Origin: Bombella saccharophila
GTDB taxonomy: Bacteria > Pseudomonadota > Alphaproteobacteria > Acetobacterales > Acetobacteraceae
Direction of reading: 5' to 3'
DNA: 64,000 bases
NCBI RefSeq assembly: GCF_026385475.1
Contig: NZ_JANIDW010000001.1
Coordinates: 434,001 to 498,000 of the forward strand
Shown here: in pieces, positions 1 through 7,416 of the stretch
How the letters are laid out: every line of letters starts with the position of its first letter
How positions within the stretch are numbered: the stretch's first letter is position 1
Notes under the pieces: model-generated
The model's database searches: none
Told to the model about the DNA's origin: nothing
What the model saw: only the letters and a program-made list of their open reading frames with translations
Position numbers and translations under genes: made by a program

Positions 1-120
1 AGCCCCTTTTAAGCGGGTAACAGAGGCATAGCCTTGTTGCTCTAGGTAATTAACCGCACTGTCATGAATCCCTTCCAACAGAAGGATTTTAATACGGTCT
101 TTAGCGAGGGAGAGGGTCAT
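1..120 (-). CDS. serA: D-3-phosphoglycerate dehydrogenase, N-terminal 40 residues (cut by window edge)
   Basis: The minus strand reads an open frame starting MTLSLAKDRIKILLLEGIHD, which matches the N-terminus of the long (ACT-domain) SerA family, where a KDKIKFLLVEG-type start is typical. SerA oxidises 3-phosphoglycerate in the first step of serine synthesis. The start at base 120 has an AGG nine bases upstream; an in-frame ATG at 135 is possible but has no better ribosome site. The gene lies 83 bases downstream of hisN on the same strand, so the two may be co-transcribed. Only the first part of the substrate-binding domain is visible, so intactness cannot be judged. Confidence 0.8.
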   Translation of the reverse strand, partial: MTLSLAKDRIKILLLEGIHDSAVNYLEQQGYASVTRLKGA

Positions 121-203
121 AGCGGGTAACCTCATCATAAAGGCGGGTGCCAACATGAGCGCGGCACGAAAGGAATCGTTCTTTATCTGTAACGGACAGC
201 GCG

Positions 204-998
204 TTAAGAGGAAAGGGCTTCTATCGCCTCCTGATGGAGGGTTGGGTTGGCACAAGCGAGGATAGTGCCATCACTTTCTAGTGTTAAAGCATTGCCTGCC
301 CAATCTGTTACGCAGCCACCGGCCCCCGTGATGATGGGCAAAAGAGGCCCCCAATCCCACGGTTTGAGTGTATCTTCTGCGATGATGTCGATATGACCTA
401 AACAGAGCAGCCCGTAAGCGTAAGCATCACCACCCCATGAGGTCCGGCGCGTTTGTTTTTGGAGTTTTTGGAAGCATTGATATTGCGCAGGGCGGAAGAT
501 TTCTGGTGCGGTGCAGGAGAGTTCAGCCTCATGGAGGGGGACGTGCTGACATGTGCCGATATGGCCGGGCATGTGAGGGGCGTCATAACGGCTGGGTGCG
601 CCTTCAACCCCTATCCAGCGTTCATTGGTTATTGGTTGGTCGATGAGCCCTAAAACAGGGCGGCCTTTGTAAAAGAGGGAGATTAAACTCGTAAAGCTGG
701 GGCGGCCTGTCACAAAGGCGCGTGTGCCGTCTATAGGGTCTAAGACCCAGAGCCATTCATTATCTATCTGGCCAGAGTGTCCCGCTTCCTCTCCTAAGAT
801 GGCATGATGGGGCACATGCTGGGTGAGGAGGGCCCGCATAGCAGCCTCAGCCTCTTGGTCAGCTTTGGTAACGGGACTGTCATCCTCTTTGGCATGAATA
901 GCGAGTGACTGCCGAAAATAGGGAAGAATGACCCGCCGCGCGGCCTCGGCGCATTGTTGGGCGAGGGGAAGATAGTCAGAAAAAGCGGGGTGGGACAT
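204..998 (-). CDS. hisN: Inositol monophosphatase-family phosphatase, probably histidinol-phosphatase HisN
   Basis: This 264-residue protein has the full inositol monophosphatase fold signature: SPVTKADQEAE at 41-51, the metal-binding Glu pair at 70-71, the LDPIDGT box at 86-92 and the C-terminal WDWG at 214-217 with D215. These bind the magnesium ions that drive phosphate ester hydrolysis. The LDPIDGTRAF form and the overall length resemble the HisN branch, which dephosphorylates histidinol phosphate, but inositol or other sugar phosphates cannot be excluded from sequence. It diverges from kdsB and is followed on its own strand by serA. The protein is cytoplasmic, with no signal peptide. Confidence 0.8.
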   Translation of the reverse strand: MSHPAFSDYLPLAQQCAEAARRVILPYFRQSLAIHAKEDDSPVTKADQEAEAAMRALLTQHVPHHAILGEEAGHSGQIDNEWLWVLDPIDGTRAFVTGRPSFTSLISLFYKGRPVLGLIDQPITNERWIGVEGAPSRYDAPHMPGHIGTCQHVPLHEAELSCTAPEIFRPAQYQCFQKLQKQTRRTSWGGDAYAYGLLCLGHIDIIAEDTLKPWDWGPLLPIITGAGGCVTDWAGNALTLESDGTILACANPTLHQEAIEALSS

Positions 999-1066
999 AG
1001 GGCGGATATGCCTTTATTCTTACGGAGTAATTGACGAGACGCAGGGAGCGCGGCAATCAAGGACTC

Positions 1067-1816
1067 ATGCGAGCGATTATTGTCATCCCCTCCAGAATTG
1101 CCTCTACGCGGCTTCCACGCAAGGCTTTGGCTTTAATTGATGGCGAGGTGATGATTGTTCATGTCGCCCGGCGTGCTGTGGCGGCTGGGTTGGGGCCGGT
1201 TTTAGTCGCTGCGGGCGATGATGAGATTAGCGCGGCTGTCTCCCATCTTCCCGGTGTGGAGGTGGTTTTAACAGATCCCGCTTTACCCAGTGGCTCGGAC
1301 CGTGTGCAAGCGGCGTTGGCTGTTTATGACCCTCACGAACATTACGATTCTGTCGTTAATCTCCAAGGGGACCTCCCTTTGATAGACCCCCAGATGATTG
1401 CAAAATCATTGCGCCCTTTAGAGGATGAGCAGTTTGCAATTGGCACCTTAGTGGCCCCTGTGCAGAGCGAGGCTGAAGCTAAAGCCGAGTCGGTTGTGAA
1501 GGTAGCCTGTGCGTTTCAGCATGATGATGCTGTAGCGCGGGCCTTATATTTTTCGCGCTCTGTGATTCCGTGGGGGGGTGGGCCTTTATGGCATCATGTA
1601 GGGGTGTATGCATGGCGGCGTAAGGCTTTAGCGCAATTTGTGAGATTGTCGCCTTCCTTGTTAGAAAAACGCGAACGTTTGGAGCAATTACGCGCTTTAG
1701 AGGCTGGCATGGCGGTCGGCTGTGTGCAGGTGGCTCATGCTCCGTTAGGTGTGGATACAGCCGAGGATTTAGCGCGGGTCAGGGCGCATCTGGGGGAGAG
1801 AGCATCATGCCGGTAA
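1067..1816 (+). CDS. kdsB: 3-deoxy-manno-octulosonate cytidylyltransferase (CMP-KDO synthetase)
   Basis: KdsB activates KDO with CTP to give CMP-KDO, the donor for the inner core of lipopolysaccharide, in the cytoplasm. The product (249 residues from this start) begins MRAIIVIPSR and carries the nucleotide-binding ASTRLPRKAL motif near residues 12-21 and an LQGDLPLI segment where the family has QGDEP. I chose the ATG at 1067 because AAGGA sits just upstream and family members start at this point; an ATG at 1031 would add 12 residues with no family support. The stop overlaps the start of pheA by 10 bases, implying coupled translation. kdsA lies about 29 kb away in the same window. Confidence 0.9.
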   Translation: MRAIIVIPSRIASTRLPRKALALIDGEVMIVHVARRAVAAGLGPVLVAAGDDEISAAVSHLPGVEVVLTDPALPSGSDRVQAALAVYDPHEHYDSVVNLQGDLPLIDPQMIAKSLRPLEDEQFAIGTLVAPVQSEAEAKAESVVKVACAFQHDDAVARALYFSRSVIPWGGGPLWHHVGVYAWRRKALAQFVRLSPSLLEKRERLEQLRALEAGMAVGCVQVAHAPLGVDTAEDLARVRAHLGERASCR

Positions 1817-2646
1817 TTGCATTTCAGGGCCGACCGGGTGCGTATTCCGACCTTGCATGCCGTGCAACCCGGCCGGGCTGGGTTACCCTACCATGCCGCA
1901 GCTTTGCCGAGACGATTGAGGCCGTGCGGGATGGGCAAGCAGATGAGGGGCTTTTACCATGTGAGAACTCTCTTGCTGGGCGTGTGGCGGAGATTCATGC
2001 GCTCTTGCCAGAGGCGGGGTTAAAAATTGTTGGGGAACATTTTCAGCGCGTGGAGCATTGCCTATTAGCCGTACCGGGGGCACGGCTTGAGGATATAAAG
2101 CGTGTTCATACCCACCCTGTAGCGATGGCACAGGTACGCGGCTTGCTTGCTTATTATGCGTTGGAGCCTGTGACGGAGTTTGATACAGCAGGCGCGGCGG
2201 AGCTTGTAGCTGGCTGGGGGCGGAAGGAAGATGCAGCCATTGCGTCCTCCCTAGCGGGGGAGCTGAATGGGTTGAATATTCTGCAACGCAATGTTGAGGA
2301 TGCTGCCCATAATACAACGCGCTTTTACCGTGTTGCCCTGCCAGATTCTGTTACAGATGCTATGGCTGGGCAACCGATGATGACGACATTGCTTGTCCAT
2401 ATTCGGCATGTGCCGGGGGCTTTATGTGATGTCTTAGCGTGTTTTGCACGTTATGGAGTCAACATGACGCGGATTGAGAGCTATATGCTGGGGGGCTCTT
2501 TTGAGGCGTCTCGTTTTTTGATGGATATAGAAGGTGCGGTGGAGGAGCCAAAGGTGCACCATGCCCTCACCGCGTTGGCAAAGGTAAGCGAGGGCCATCA
2601 TATTTTGGGGAGTTACCCACGGAGTCCCTTCCGTGATGAGATGTGA
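1807..2646 (+). CDS. pheA: Prephenate dehydratase (monofunctional, with ACT domain)
   Basis: PheA converts prephenate to phenylpyruvate in phenylalanine synthesis. The 279-residue protein has the dehydratase domain (about 1-178) with PCENS at 51-55 and the catalytic NTTRF motif at 169-173. A C-terminal ACT domain from about 190 holds the ESYMLGGSF segment that replaces the enteric ESRP feedback site in alphaproteobacterial forms. There is no N-terminal chorismate mutase domain, so the enzyme is monofunctional. The start overlaps kdsB by 10 bases. A short GC-rich hairpin follows at 2651-2666 but lacks a T run. Confidence 0.92.
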   Translation: MPVIAFQGRPGAYSDLACRATRPGWVTLPCRSFAETIEAVRDGQADEGLLPCENSLAGRVAEIHALLPEAGLKIVGEHFQRVEHCLLAVPGARLEDIKRVHTHPVAMAQVRGLLAYYALEPVTEFDTAGAAELVAGWGRKEDAAIASSLAGELNGLNILQRNVEDAAHNTTRFYRVALPDSVTDAMAGQPMMTTLLVHIRHVPGALCDVLACFARYGVNMTRIESYMLGGSFEASRFLMDIEGAVEEPKVHHALTALAKVSEGHHILGSYPRSPFRDEM

Positions 2647-2728
2647 CCTTCCTCCCAGAGGGGAGGATGCTTATAATGGCGGCATTATTTGTTGTGATGA
2701 TTGAGAGATGAGGGCGGAGAGTATCATT

Positions 2729-3628
2729 ATGGCGCAGACGATTAATCAGCACTATCGCGGTTCTTTGACCGCCCTTATCACCCCGATGAAGGCGGATGGC
2801 ACGCTTGATGAGCAAACGGCTGCTCGTTTGATTGAGCGGCAGATTGAGGGGGGGACCACGGGGCTGATCCCATCAGGCACAACGGGGGAGAGCCCCACAT
2901 TATCCCACGCTGAACATGGCCGGGTTATCGAACATTGTGTCGAGGTGACTAATGGGCGCGCCTTGGTGATGGCTGGTGCAGGCTCCAACAGTACGCATGA
3001 GGCTGTGGGGATGGCCCGTCATGCCCATAAAGTAGGGGCAGATGCGTTGTTGGTTGTCGTGCCTTATTACAATAAACCAACGCAAGAAGGGCTTTATCGG
3101 CATTTTATGACGGTGGCAGATGCGACTCCCTTGCCGCTTTGGCTTTATTGCATCCCCGGTCGTTCGGTTGTGGATTTAACGCCAGAGACTGTAGGTCGCC
3201 TTGCTCAGCATCCTAATATTGTGGGGACGAAGGATGCCACGGCGAATCTCACACGCCCGATTGCGGTGCGGCGTGTTGCAGGGGCAGCGTTTAATCAGCT
3301 TTCTGGTGAGGATGGGACGATTTTATCCTTCCTTGCGGCAGGTGGGCATGGCTGCATTAGTGTGACCTCTAACGTAGTGCCGGAGCTTTGTGCGCAGCTT
3401 CATCGGCTTTGGCAGGAAGGGAAGGTGCAAGAGGCGATTGCGCTGCAAGATAAGCTTATGCCGTTGCATGATGCTCTTTTTGCTGAGACAAGCCCTGCCC
3501 CGGCAAAATACGCGCTGTCTCGTTTAGGCCTTTGCACTCCGACTTTGCGTTTGCCGATGGTTGAGCCGCGTGATGAGACGAAGAAGCGGGTTGATGACGC
3601 TTTACGTTCGCTTGGGTTGTTGGGTTAA
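2729..3628 (+). CDS. dapA: 4-hydroxy-tetrahydrodipicolinate synthase
   Basis: DapA condenses pyruvate with aspartate semialdehyde, the entry step to diaminopimelate and lysine. From the ATG at 2729 the protein has 299 residues, the normal family size. Visible are SGTTGESPTL (49-58) with the catalytic Thr, the YYNKPTQEGLY segment (113-123), the active-site Tyr in LYCIPGR (Y140) and the Schiff-base lysine in GTKDAT (K168). GGAGA lies eight bases before this ATG, whereas the upstream ATG at 2708 has no ribosome site. A TATAAT-like hexamer at 2672-2677 may belong to its promoter. smpB starts nine bases after the stop. Confidence 0.93.
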   Translation: MAQTINQHYRGSLTALITPMKADGTLDEQTAARLIERQIEGGTTGLIPSGTTGESPTLSHAEHGRVIEHCVEVTNGRALVMAGAGSNSTHEAVGMARHAHKVGADALLVVVPYYNKPTQEGLYRHFMTVADATPLPLWLYCIPGRSVVDLTPETVGRLAQHPNIVGTKDATANLTRPIAVRRVAGAAFNQLSGEDGTILSFLAAGGHGCISVTSNVVPELCAQLHRLWQEGKVQEAIALQDKLMPLHDALFAETSPAPAKYALSRLGLCTPTLRLPMVEPRDETKKRVDDALRSLGLLG

Positions 3629-3637
3629 GACGCGGAT

Positions 3638-4141
3638 ATGGCAGCGAGTAAGAAAAAGACAAAAGGCGGGCTGATTTCGCACGGTATTGCCGCGCAGAAT
3701 CGTAAAGCCCGTTTTAATTACTCCATCATAGAGACTGTGGAAGCCGGACTGGTGCTAAAAGGGCCAGAGGTAAAAAGCTTGCGGATGGGGCGGGCTACAT
3801 TGTCCGAATCTTATGCGGTTGAGCGCGAGGGCGAGCTTTGGCTTATTAACTCCTATATTCCAGAATATCAGGGCGGAGTGTTGTCCCGCTTTGATACACG
3901 GGCACCACGGAAGCTTCTGCTGCACCGTAAGCAATTAGCCAAATATATTGGGGAGGTCACAAAGGCTGGGGCGTCTCTTGTGCCGTTAGATATTCATTTT
4001 AACGCGCGCGGTGTGGCTAAAGTAACGCTTGGCCTTGGGAAAGGGCGGAAGAAAGAAGATAAACGCCACGCGATTGCTGATAGAGACTGGCAGCGCGATA
4101 AAGCGCGCCTGCTGCGTAATAAAGGACGTGGTGAATATTGA
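3638..4141 (+). CDS. smpB: SsrA-binding protein SmpB
   Basis: SmpB binds tmRNA and brings it to stalled ribosomes for trans-translation. The 167-residue product has the core beta-barrel with GPEVKSLRMGRATLSESYA and the INSYIPEY segment, followed by the basic C-terminal tail (DRDWQRDKARLLRNKG) that enters the ribosomal decoding path. It is the last gene of the kdsB-pheA-dapA-smpB run and ends directly before a strong terminator. The dapA-smpB arrangement is common in alphaproteobacteria. The tmRNA gene itself is not in this window. Confidence 0.95.
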   Translation: MAASKKKTKGGLISHGIAAQNRKARFNYSIIETVEAGLVLKGPEVKSLRMGRATLSESYAVEREGELWLINSYIPEYQGGVLSRFDTRAPRKLLLHRKQLAKYIGEVTKAGASLVPLDIHFNARGVAKVTLGLGKGRKKEDKRHAIADRDWQRDKARLLRNKGRGEY

Positions 4142-4144
4142 TAT

Positions 4145-4180
4145 AAAAAACCCCACAGCATGCAGGCCGTGGGGTTTTTT
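4145..4180. terminator. Bidirectional intrinsic terminator between smpB and the cold-shock gene
   Basis: A CCCCAC/GTGGGG stem (4151-4156 with 4169-4174) is flanked by six A on the left and six T on the right, so it can terminate transcription from both convergent genes. Confidence 0.9.
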
Positions 4181-4226
4181 ATAAGGTGGGAGAGGTTGTA
4201 AAGGCACAACCTCCCTTTTCCTTTGC

Positions 4227-4952
4227 TTATTCAGCGGAGAGCTGTACAGCCTCAGGGCCTTTATGGCCTTGGACAACATGCATCCCAACAGCTTGACCAT
4301 CAGCTAAGCTACGCAGGCCGGACCGCTCCAAAGCAGAAGCGTGGACAAATACATCCTTACCCCCAGCTTCTGGTGTGATGAAGCCAAAGCCCTTGGTGGT
4401 GTTGTACCATTTTACAATCCCACGCATTTCTTCAGCTTGGGAGAGATCTGGTGCAGGGTGGAAACGCTCGCGCTCTTGCCGCATAGGCGGTGCGGAGTGG
4501 CGGGGGGCTTCCTCTGTTGCAGTGCTGGCATCAACAGAGAGAACCTCGGCGACTTGGCGGCCTTTAGGGCCTTGGCCAACGCGTACAACAACAGTTGTGC
4601 CCGGTGCAGGCTCGCCATGGCCAACAGTATTTAGCGTATTCGCGTGGAGGAAAACATCCCCGCTACCATCGCTTAGCCCAACAAAACCGAAGCCACGCTC
4701 GGAGTTGAACCATTTAACTGTCCCGGTGATTTCGGGGCCTGTGGGGGTGATTTGCGGGCCACCACGGCCGCCACCGCCACTACGGCGGGGGCCACCACCA
4801 AAGCCACCACGCGGCGCATCGTAACTGCCACGATCGTCAAAATAAGAGGGCTGGGTCATAAAATCGCGGTCAAAGCCGCCGCGGCGAGAGGAAAAGGAGC
4901 TGCGGTCGGATCTATTATTTCTCAAGGGTCTCGTCCCGTACTGGGGGGTCAT
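4227..4952 (-). CDS. Double cold-shock-domain protein with Arg/Gly-rich N-terminus
   Basis: The 241-residue protein has two cold-shock domains: one at about 74-140 (TGTVKWFNSERGFGFV, DVFLHANTL) and one at about 174-241 (MRGIVKWYNTTKGFGFI, DVFVHASAL). Both keep the RNP1-like KGFGF/RGFGF and RNP2-like VFVH/VFLH nucleic acid-binding strips. The first 70 residues are low complexity, rich in Arg, Gly, Ser and Asp with RGG-like runs, and likely disordered. It probably binds single-stranded RNA or DNA as a chaperone. Two-domain CspA-family proteins are known in alphaproteobacteria; the RG-rich head is less usual. The ATG at 4952 has no clear Shine-Dalgarno sequence, and M32 (4859) is no better. Confidence 0.85.
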   Translation of the reverse strand: MTPQYGTRPLRNNRSDRSSFSSRRGGFDRDFMTQPSYFDDRGSYDAPRGGFGGGPRRSGGGGRGGPQITPTGPEITGTVKWFNSERGFGFVGLSDGSGDVFLHANTLNTVGHGEPAPGTTVVVRVGQGPKGRQVAEVLSVDASTATEEAPRHSAPPMRQERERFHPAPDLSQAEEMRGIVKWYNTTKGFGFITPEAGGKDVFVHASALERSGLRSLADGQAVGMHVVQGHKGPEAVQLSAE

Positions 4953-5206
4953 CAGGGAGGGAGCAGTGTTCTGCTGCCCTCAGGGGTCTTAAAATGGAGC
5001 CGCTTTTGTGCGTTCCATATGTGACGGTAGCATGTTTTTTCACTTACGCCATACGAAAAAGAAAAAACCGTGAAGATTTTTCAATTTCTTTATTTTGTGT
5101 GTTTTGATGAACGCGCTTGTTTAAAAGGAAGATAAGGCAGATTTTATAATGAAGCATGGTTATCATTCAGTATTCTATAAATAAAACTGATTTATCGTAA
5201 TGTGCG
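4953..5206 (-). promoter_or_regulatory. AT-rich leader/promoter region of the cold-shock gene
   Basis: This stretch between the recG stop and the cold-shock start is markedly more AT-rich than its surroundings, with several A and T runs (about 5030-5110). A long AT-rich leader is common upstream of cold-shock genes. I could not fix a -10/-35 pair with confidence and saw no terminator hairpin for recG. Confidence 0.3.
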
Positions 5207-7309
5207 TTAACCAGCTGCCAATAAACGTCCGGGAGTTGCGCGGTCAAACAGGTGGAGGAGGTCTTGCAAAGCGGCTCCGCGTGGGCCTTGTAAGGTGGGG
5301 TTACGCGTTAGCTCACGCTGGCTATCATGGCGCATAGCGGTGAGGAGCAAAGCAAGGCGTGTGGGGTCGGCAAGGCGAAAGCCCGGTAAGCCAGATTGGC
5401 GGCTGCCTGCAAGGTCGCCCCCACCACGGATGCGGAAATCCTCATCAGCGATGAGGAAGCCATCCTCAGTATCGCGTAAGAGGGAGAGGCGTTTTTTCGC
5501 GGTGAAGCTGCTCTCCTCACTATGGAGGAGGAGGCAGTAAGATTGTTGTGCCCCACGCCCCACCCGGCCACGGAGTTGATGAAGCTGGGCAAGGCCGAAA
5601 CGCTCAGCTTGCTCGATGACCATAATCGTTGCATTGGGGATATCAACGCCGACTTCAATCACCGTTGTGGCAACAAGGAGGCGTGTTTTGCCTTGCTCAA
5701 AGGCGGTGAGGGCCTTTTGGCGTGTCTCAATATCCTGTTTGCCGTGGGCAAGGCCGATGATGGGGCCGAATCGTTTGGTGAGTGAGGCCCAGCGTTCCTC
5801 CGCTGCGGCGGCACTTTGGCTTTCACTCTCCTCAATAAGAGGGCAGACCCAAAAGATTTGTTTTCCTTGCTCTAAGGCGCGCTTTATCCCTGCGAGAATA
5901 TTATCCAATAAGCCCATATTATGAACAGTCGTATGGATGGGTTGGCGTCCGGCGGGTTTGCTATCCAGCCGGCTAACGCCCATCTCGCCCCATTCTGTGA
6001 GTTGAAGTGTACGGGGGATGGGGGTGGCTGTCATGACCAGCACATCAGTTGCAGGGCCTTTTGTGGCGAGCTTCATACGCTGCTCCACCCCAAAACGATG
6101 CTGTTCATCAATGACAGCAAGCCCGAGGTCAGCAAAGATGACACCATCTTGAAAGAGTGCATGCGTGCCGATGGCGATTTTAGCATGACCATCGGCTAGT
6201 TTGGCTAGGGCAATCCGCCGGGCACGCCCTTTGATGGAGCCACTTAAAAAGACAAAGGGCACAGGGCAGAGGGCTTCAAAAGTGCTGGCATGTTGCTGAG
6301 CGAGGATTTCGGTCGGGGCCATGAAGGCCGCTTGCGTGCCGGCCTCTACAGCATGGAGCATGGCCATCATCGCGACAAGGGTTTTCCCTGCCCCTACATC
6401 ACCTTGTAAAAGGCGCATCATCAGGGTGGGTTGGCTCATATCAGCGGCAATTTCATCCATGACACGGCTTTGGGCTGCGGTGGGGCGATGGCCAAAACGT
6501 TCCAAAAGCTGTTGGCGGAGTGTGCCATCTCCAATAAGGGCACGCCCCTCGCGCGCCTGCGCTTGTTGGCGGGCCATCCCTAAGCAAAGCTGGTCAGCGA
6601 GGACTTCATCAGCGGCAAGGCGTGCGCGTGCGCGCTCTAAAAGGGGGGTGGGGTCCCCTTGTTGGGAGAGGCTTTCGGGCAGATGTAAAGTTTCTAATGC
6701 TGTTTTGAAGGACGGCCAGCGATGTTTTGGCAGGAGGGGGGCATCTAACCATTCGGGGAGGTCATCGGGGATGAGGGCCAAAGCGGCCTTCATGGCACGG
6801 CGCACGGTGGAGGGGAATAATCCAGCCGTTAAGGGCCAGACAGGCTCTAACCACGGGAAGTTATCTCTCTTCTCCCACGCGATGATATGGTCTGGCCGGG
6901 AGAGTGTGAGGCGGTCATGATAATGTCCTACTTTACCAGAGACGAGAATCTCCGTGCCTTCAGGGGGGAGGAATAGTCGTCCTTTTTGGAAGAAGGTAAT
7001 CTCCAACATGCCCGTTTCATCATGGGCGGTGAGGATAGTTGGTTGAGAAGGCCGTGCAGGACGGCGAATGTCTAAGACGCGGACATGGCTTGTGAGTACG
7101 TCTCCCGTTGGGAGGGCGCGTCCTTCGGCAAGGGTCATTATTTTTCGGCGGTCAATGAGCTTTTCTGGCAGGGTAAAGAGCAGGTCAATCACCCGTTTGC
7201 CGCCGCTAATTTTGCTTAATAATGTGGCATGGCGTGCTGTGAGTCCCGGCAAGCTCGTCAGCGGGGCCAAAAGCGGGGTAATCCGCAAAGAGGGAGGGGC
7301 AAGGGGCAT
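5207..7309 (-). CDS. recG: ATP-dependent DNA helicase RecG
   Basis: RecG remodels stalled forks and Holliday junctions. From the ATG at 7309 the protein is 700 residues, close to the 693 of E. coli; an upstream in-frame ATG at 7372 would give 721, but family N-termini start near PLLAPLTSLPGL, favouring the shorter form. An N-terminal wedge/OB domain (to about 220) precedes the helicase core: Walker A GDVGAGKT at 303-310, the DEQHRFGVEQR box in place of DEAD, TATPIPRTL, then the second RecA-like lobe with QLRGRVGRG and the C-terminal RIRGGGDLAG segment. It is divergently transcribed from mfd, another repair translocase with a related core. No strong ribosome site is visible for either start. 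Confidence 0.93.
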   Translation of the reverse strand: MPLAPPSLRITPLLAPLTSLPGLTARHATLLSKISGGKRVIDLLFTLPEKLIDRRKIMTLAEGRALPTGDVLTSHVRVLDIRRPARPSQPTILTAHDETGMLEITFFQKGRLFLPPEGTEILVSGKVGHYHDRLTLSRPDHIIAWEKRDNFPWLEPVWPLTAGLFPSTVRRAMKAALALIPDDLPEWLDAPLLPKHRWPSFKTALETLHLPESLSQQGDPTPLLERARARLAADEVLADQLCLGMARQQAQAREGRALIGDGTLRQQLLERFGHRPTAAQSRVMDEIAADMSQPTLMMRLLQGDVGAGKTLVAMMAMLHAVEAGTQAAFMAPTEILAQQHASTFEALCPVPFVFLSGSIKGRARRIALAKLADGHAKIAIGTHALFQDGVIFADLGLAVIDEQHRFGVEQRMKLATKGPATDVLVMTATPIPRTLQLTEWGEMGVSRLDSKPAGRQPIHTTVHNMGLLDNILAGIKRALEQGKQIFWVCPLIEESESQSAAAAEERWASLTKRFGPIIGLAHGKQDIETRQKALTAFEQGKTRLLVATTVIEVGVDIPNATIMVIEQAERFGLAQLHQLRGRVGRGAQQSYCLLLHSEESSFTAKKRLSLLRDTEDGFLIADEDFRIRGGGDLAGSRQSGLPGFRLADPTRLALLLTAMRHDSQRELTRNPTLQGPRGAALQDLLHLFDRATPGRLLAAG

Positions 7310-7416
7310 AGCGTGTAAACGGCTTTTGTGCTGACAGAGGGCCGAGGGAGCGTTATAGGGTAGCAAAACCATCAGATAATAAAAATACTCTTATCTCATG
7401 AGGGGAGCCTGCTTTG

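Noticed and set aside
1883-2317. Minus-strand frame of 144 codons opposite pheA
   Set aside because: It is a shadow of pheA, rich in Pro, His and Gln with no motif or ribosome site.
2651-2666. CCTCCC-AGAG-GGGAGG hairpin after pheA
   Set aside because: Short stem with no T run and only 60 bases before dapA; too weak to call a terminator.
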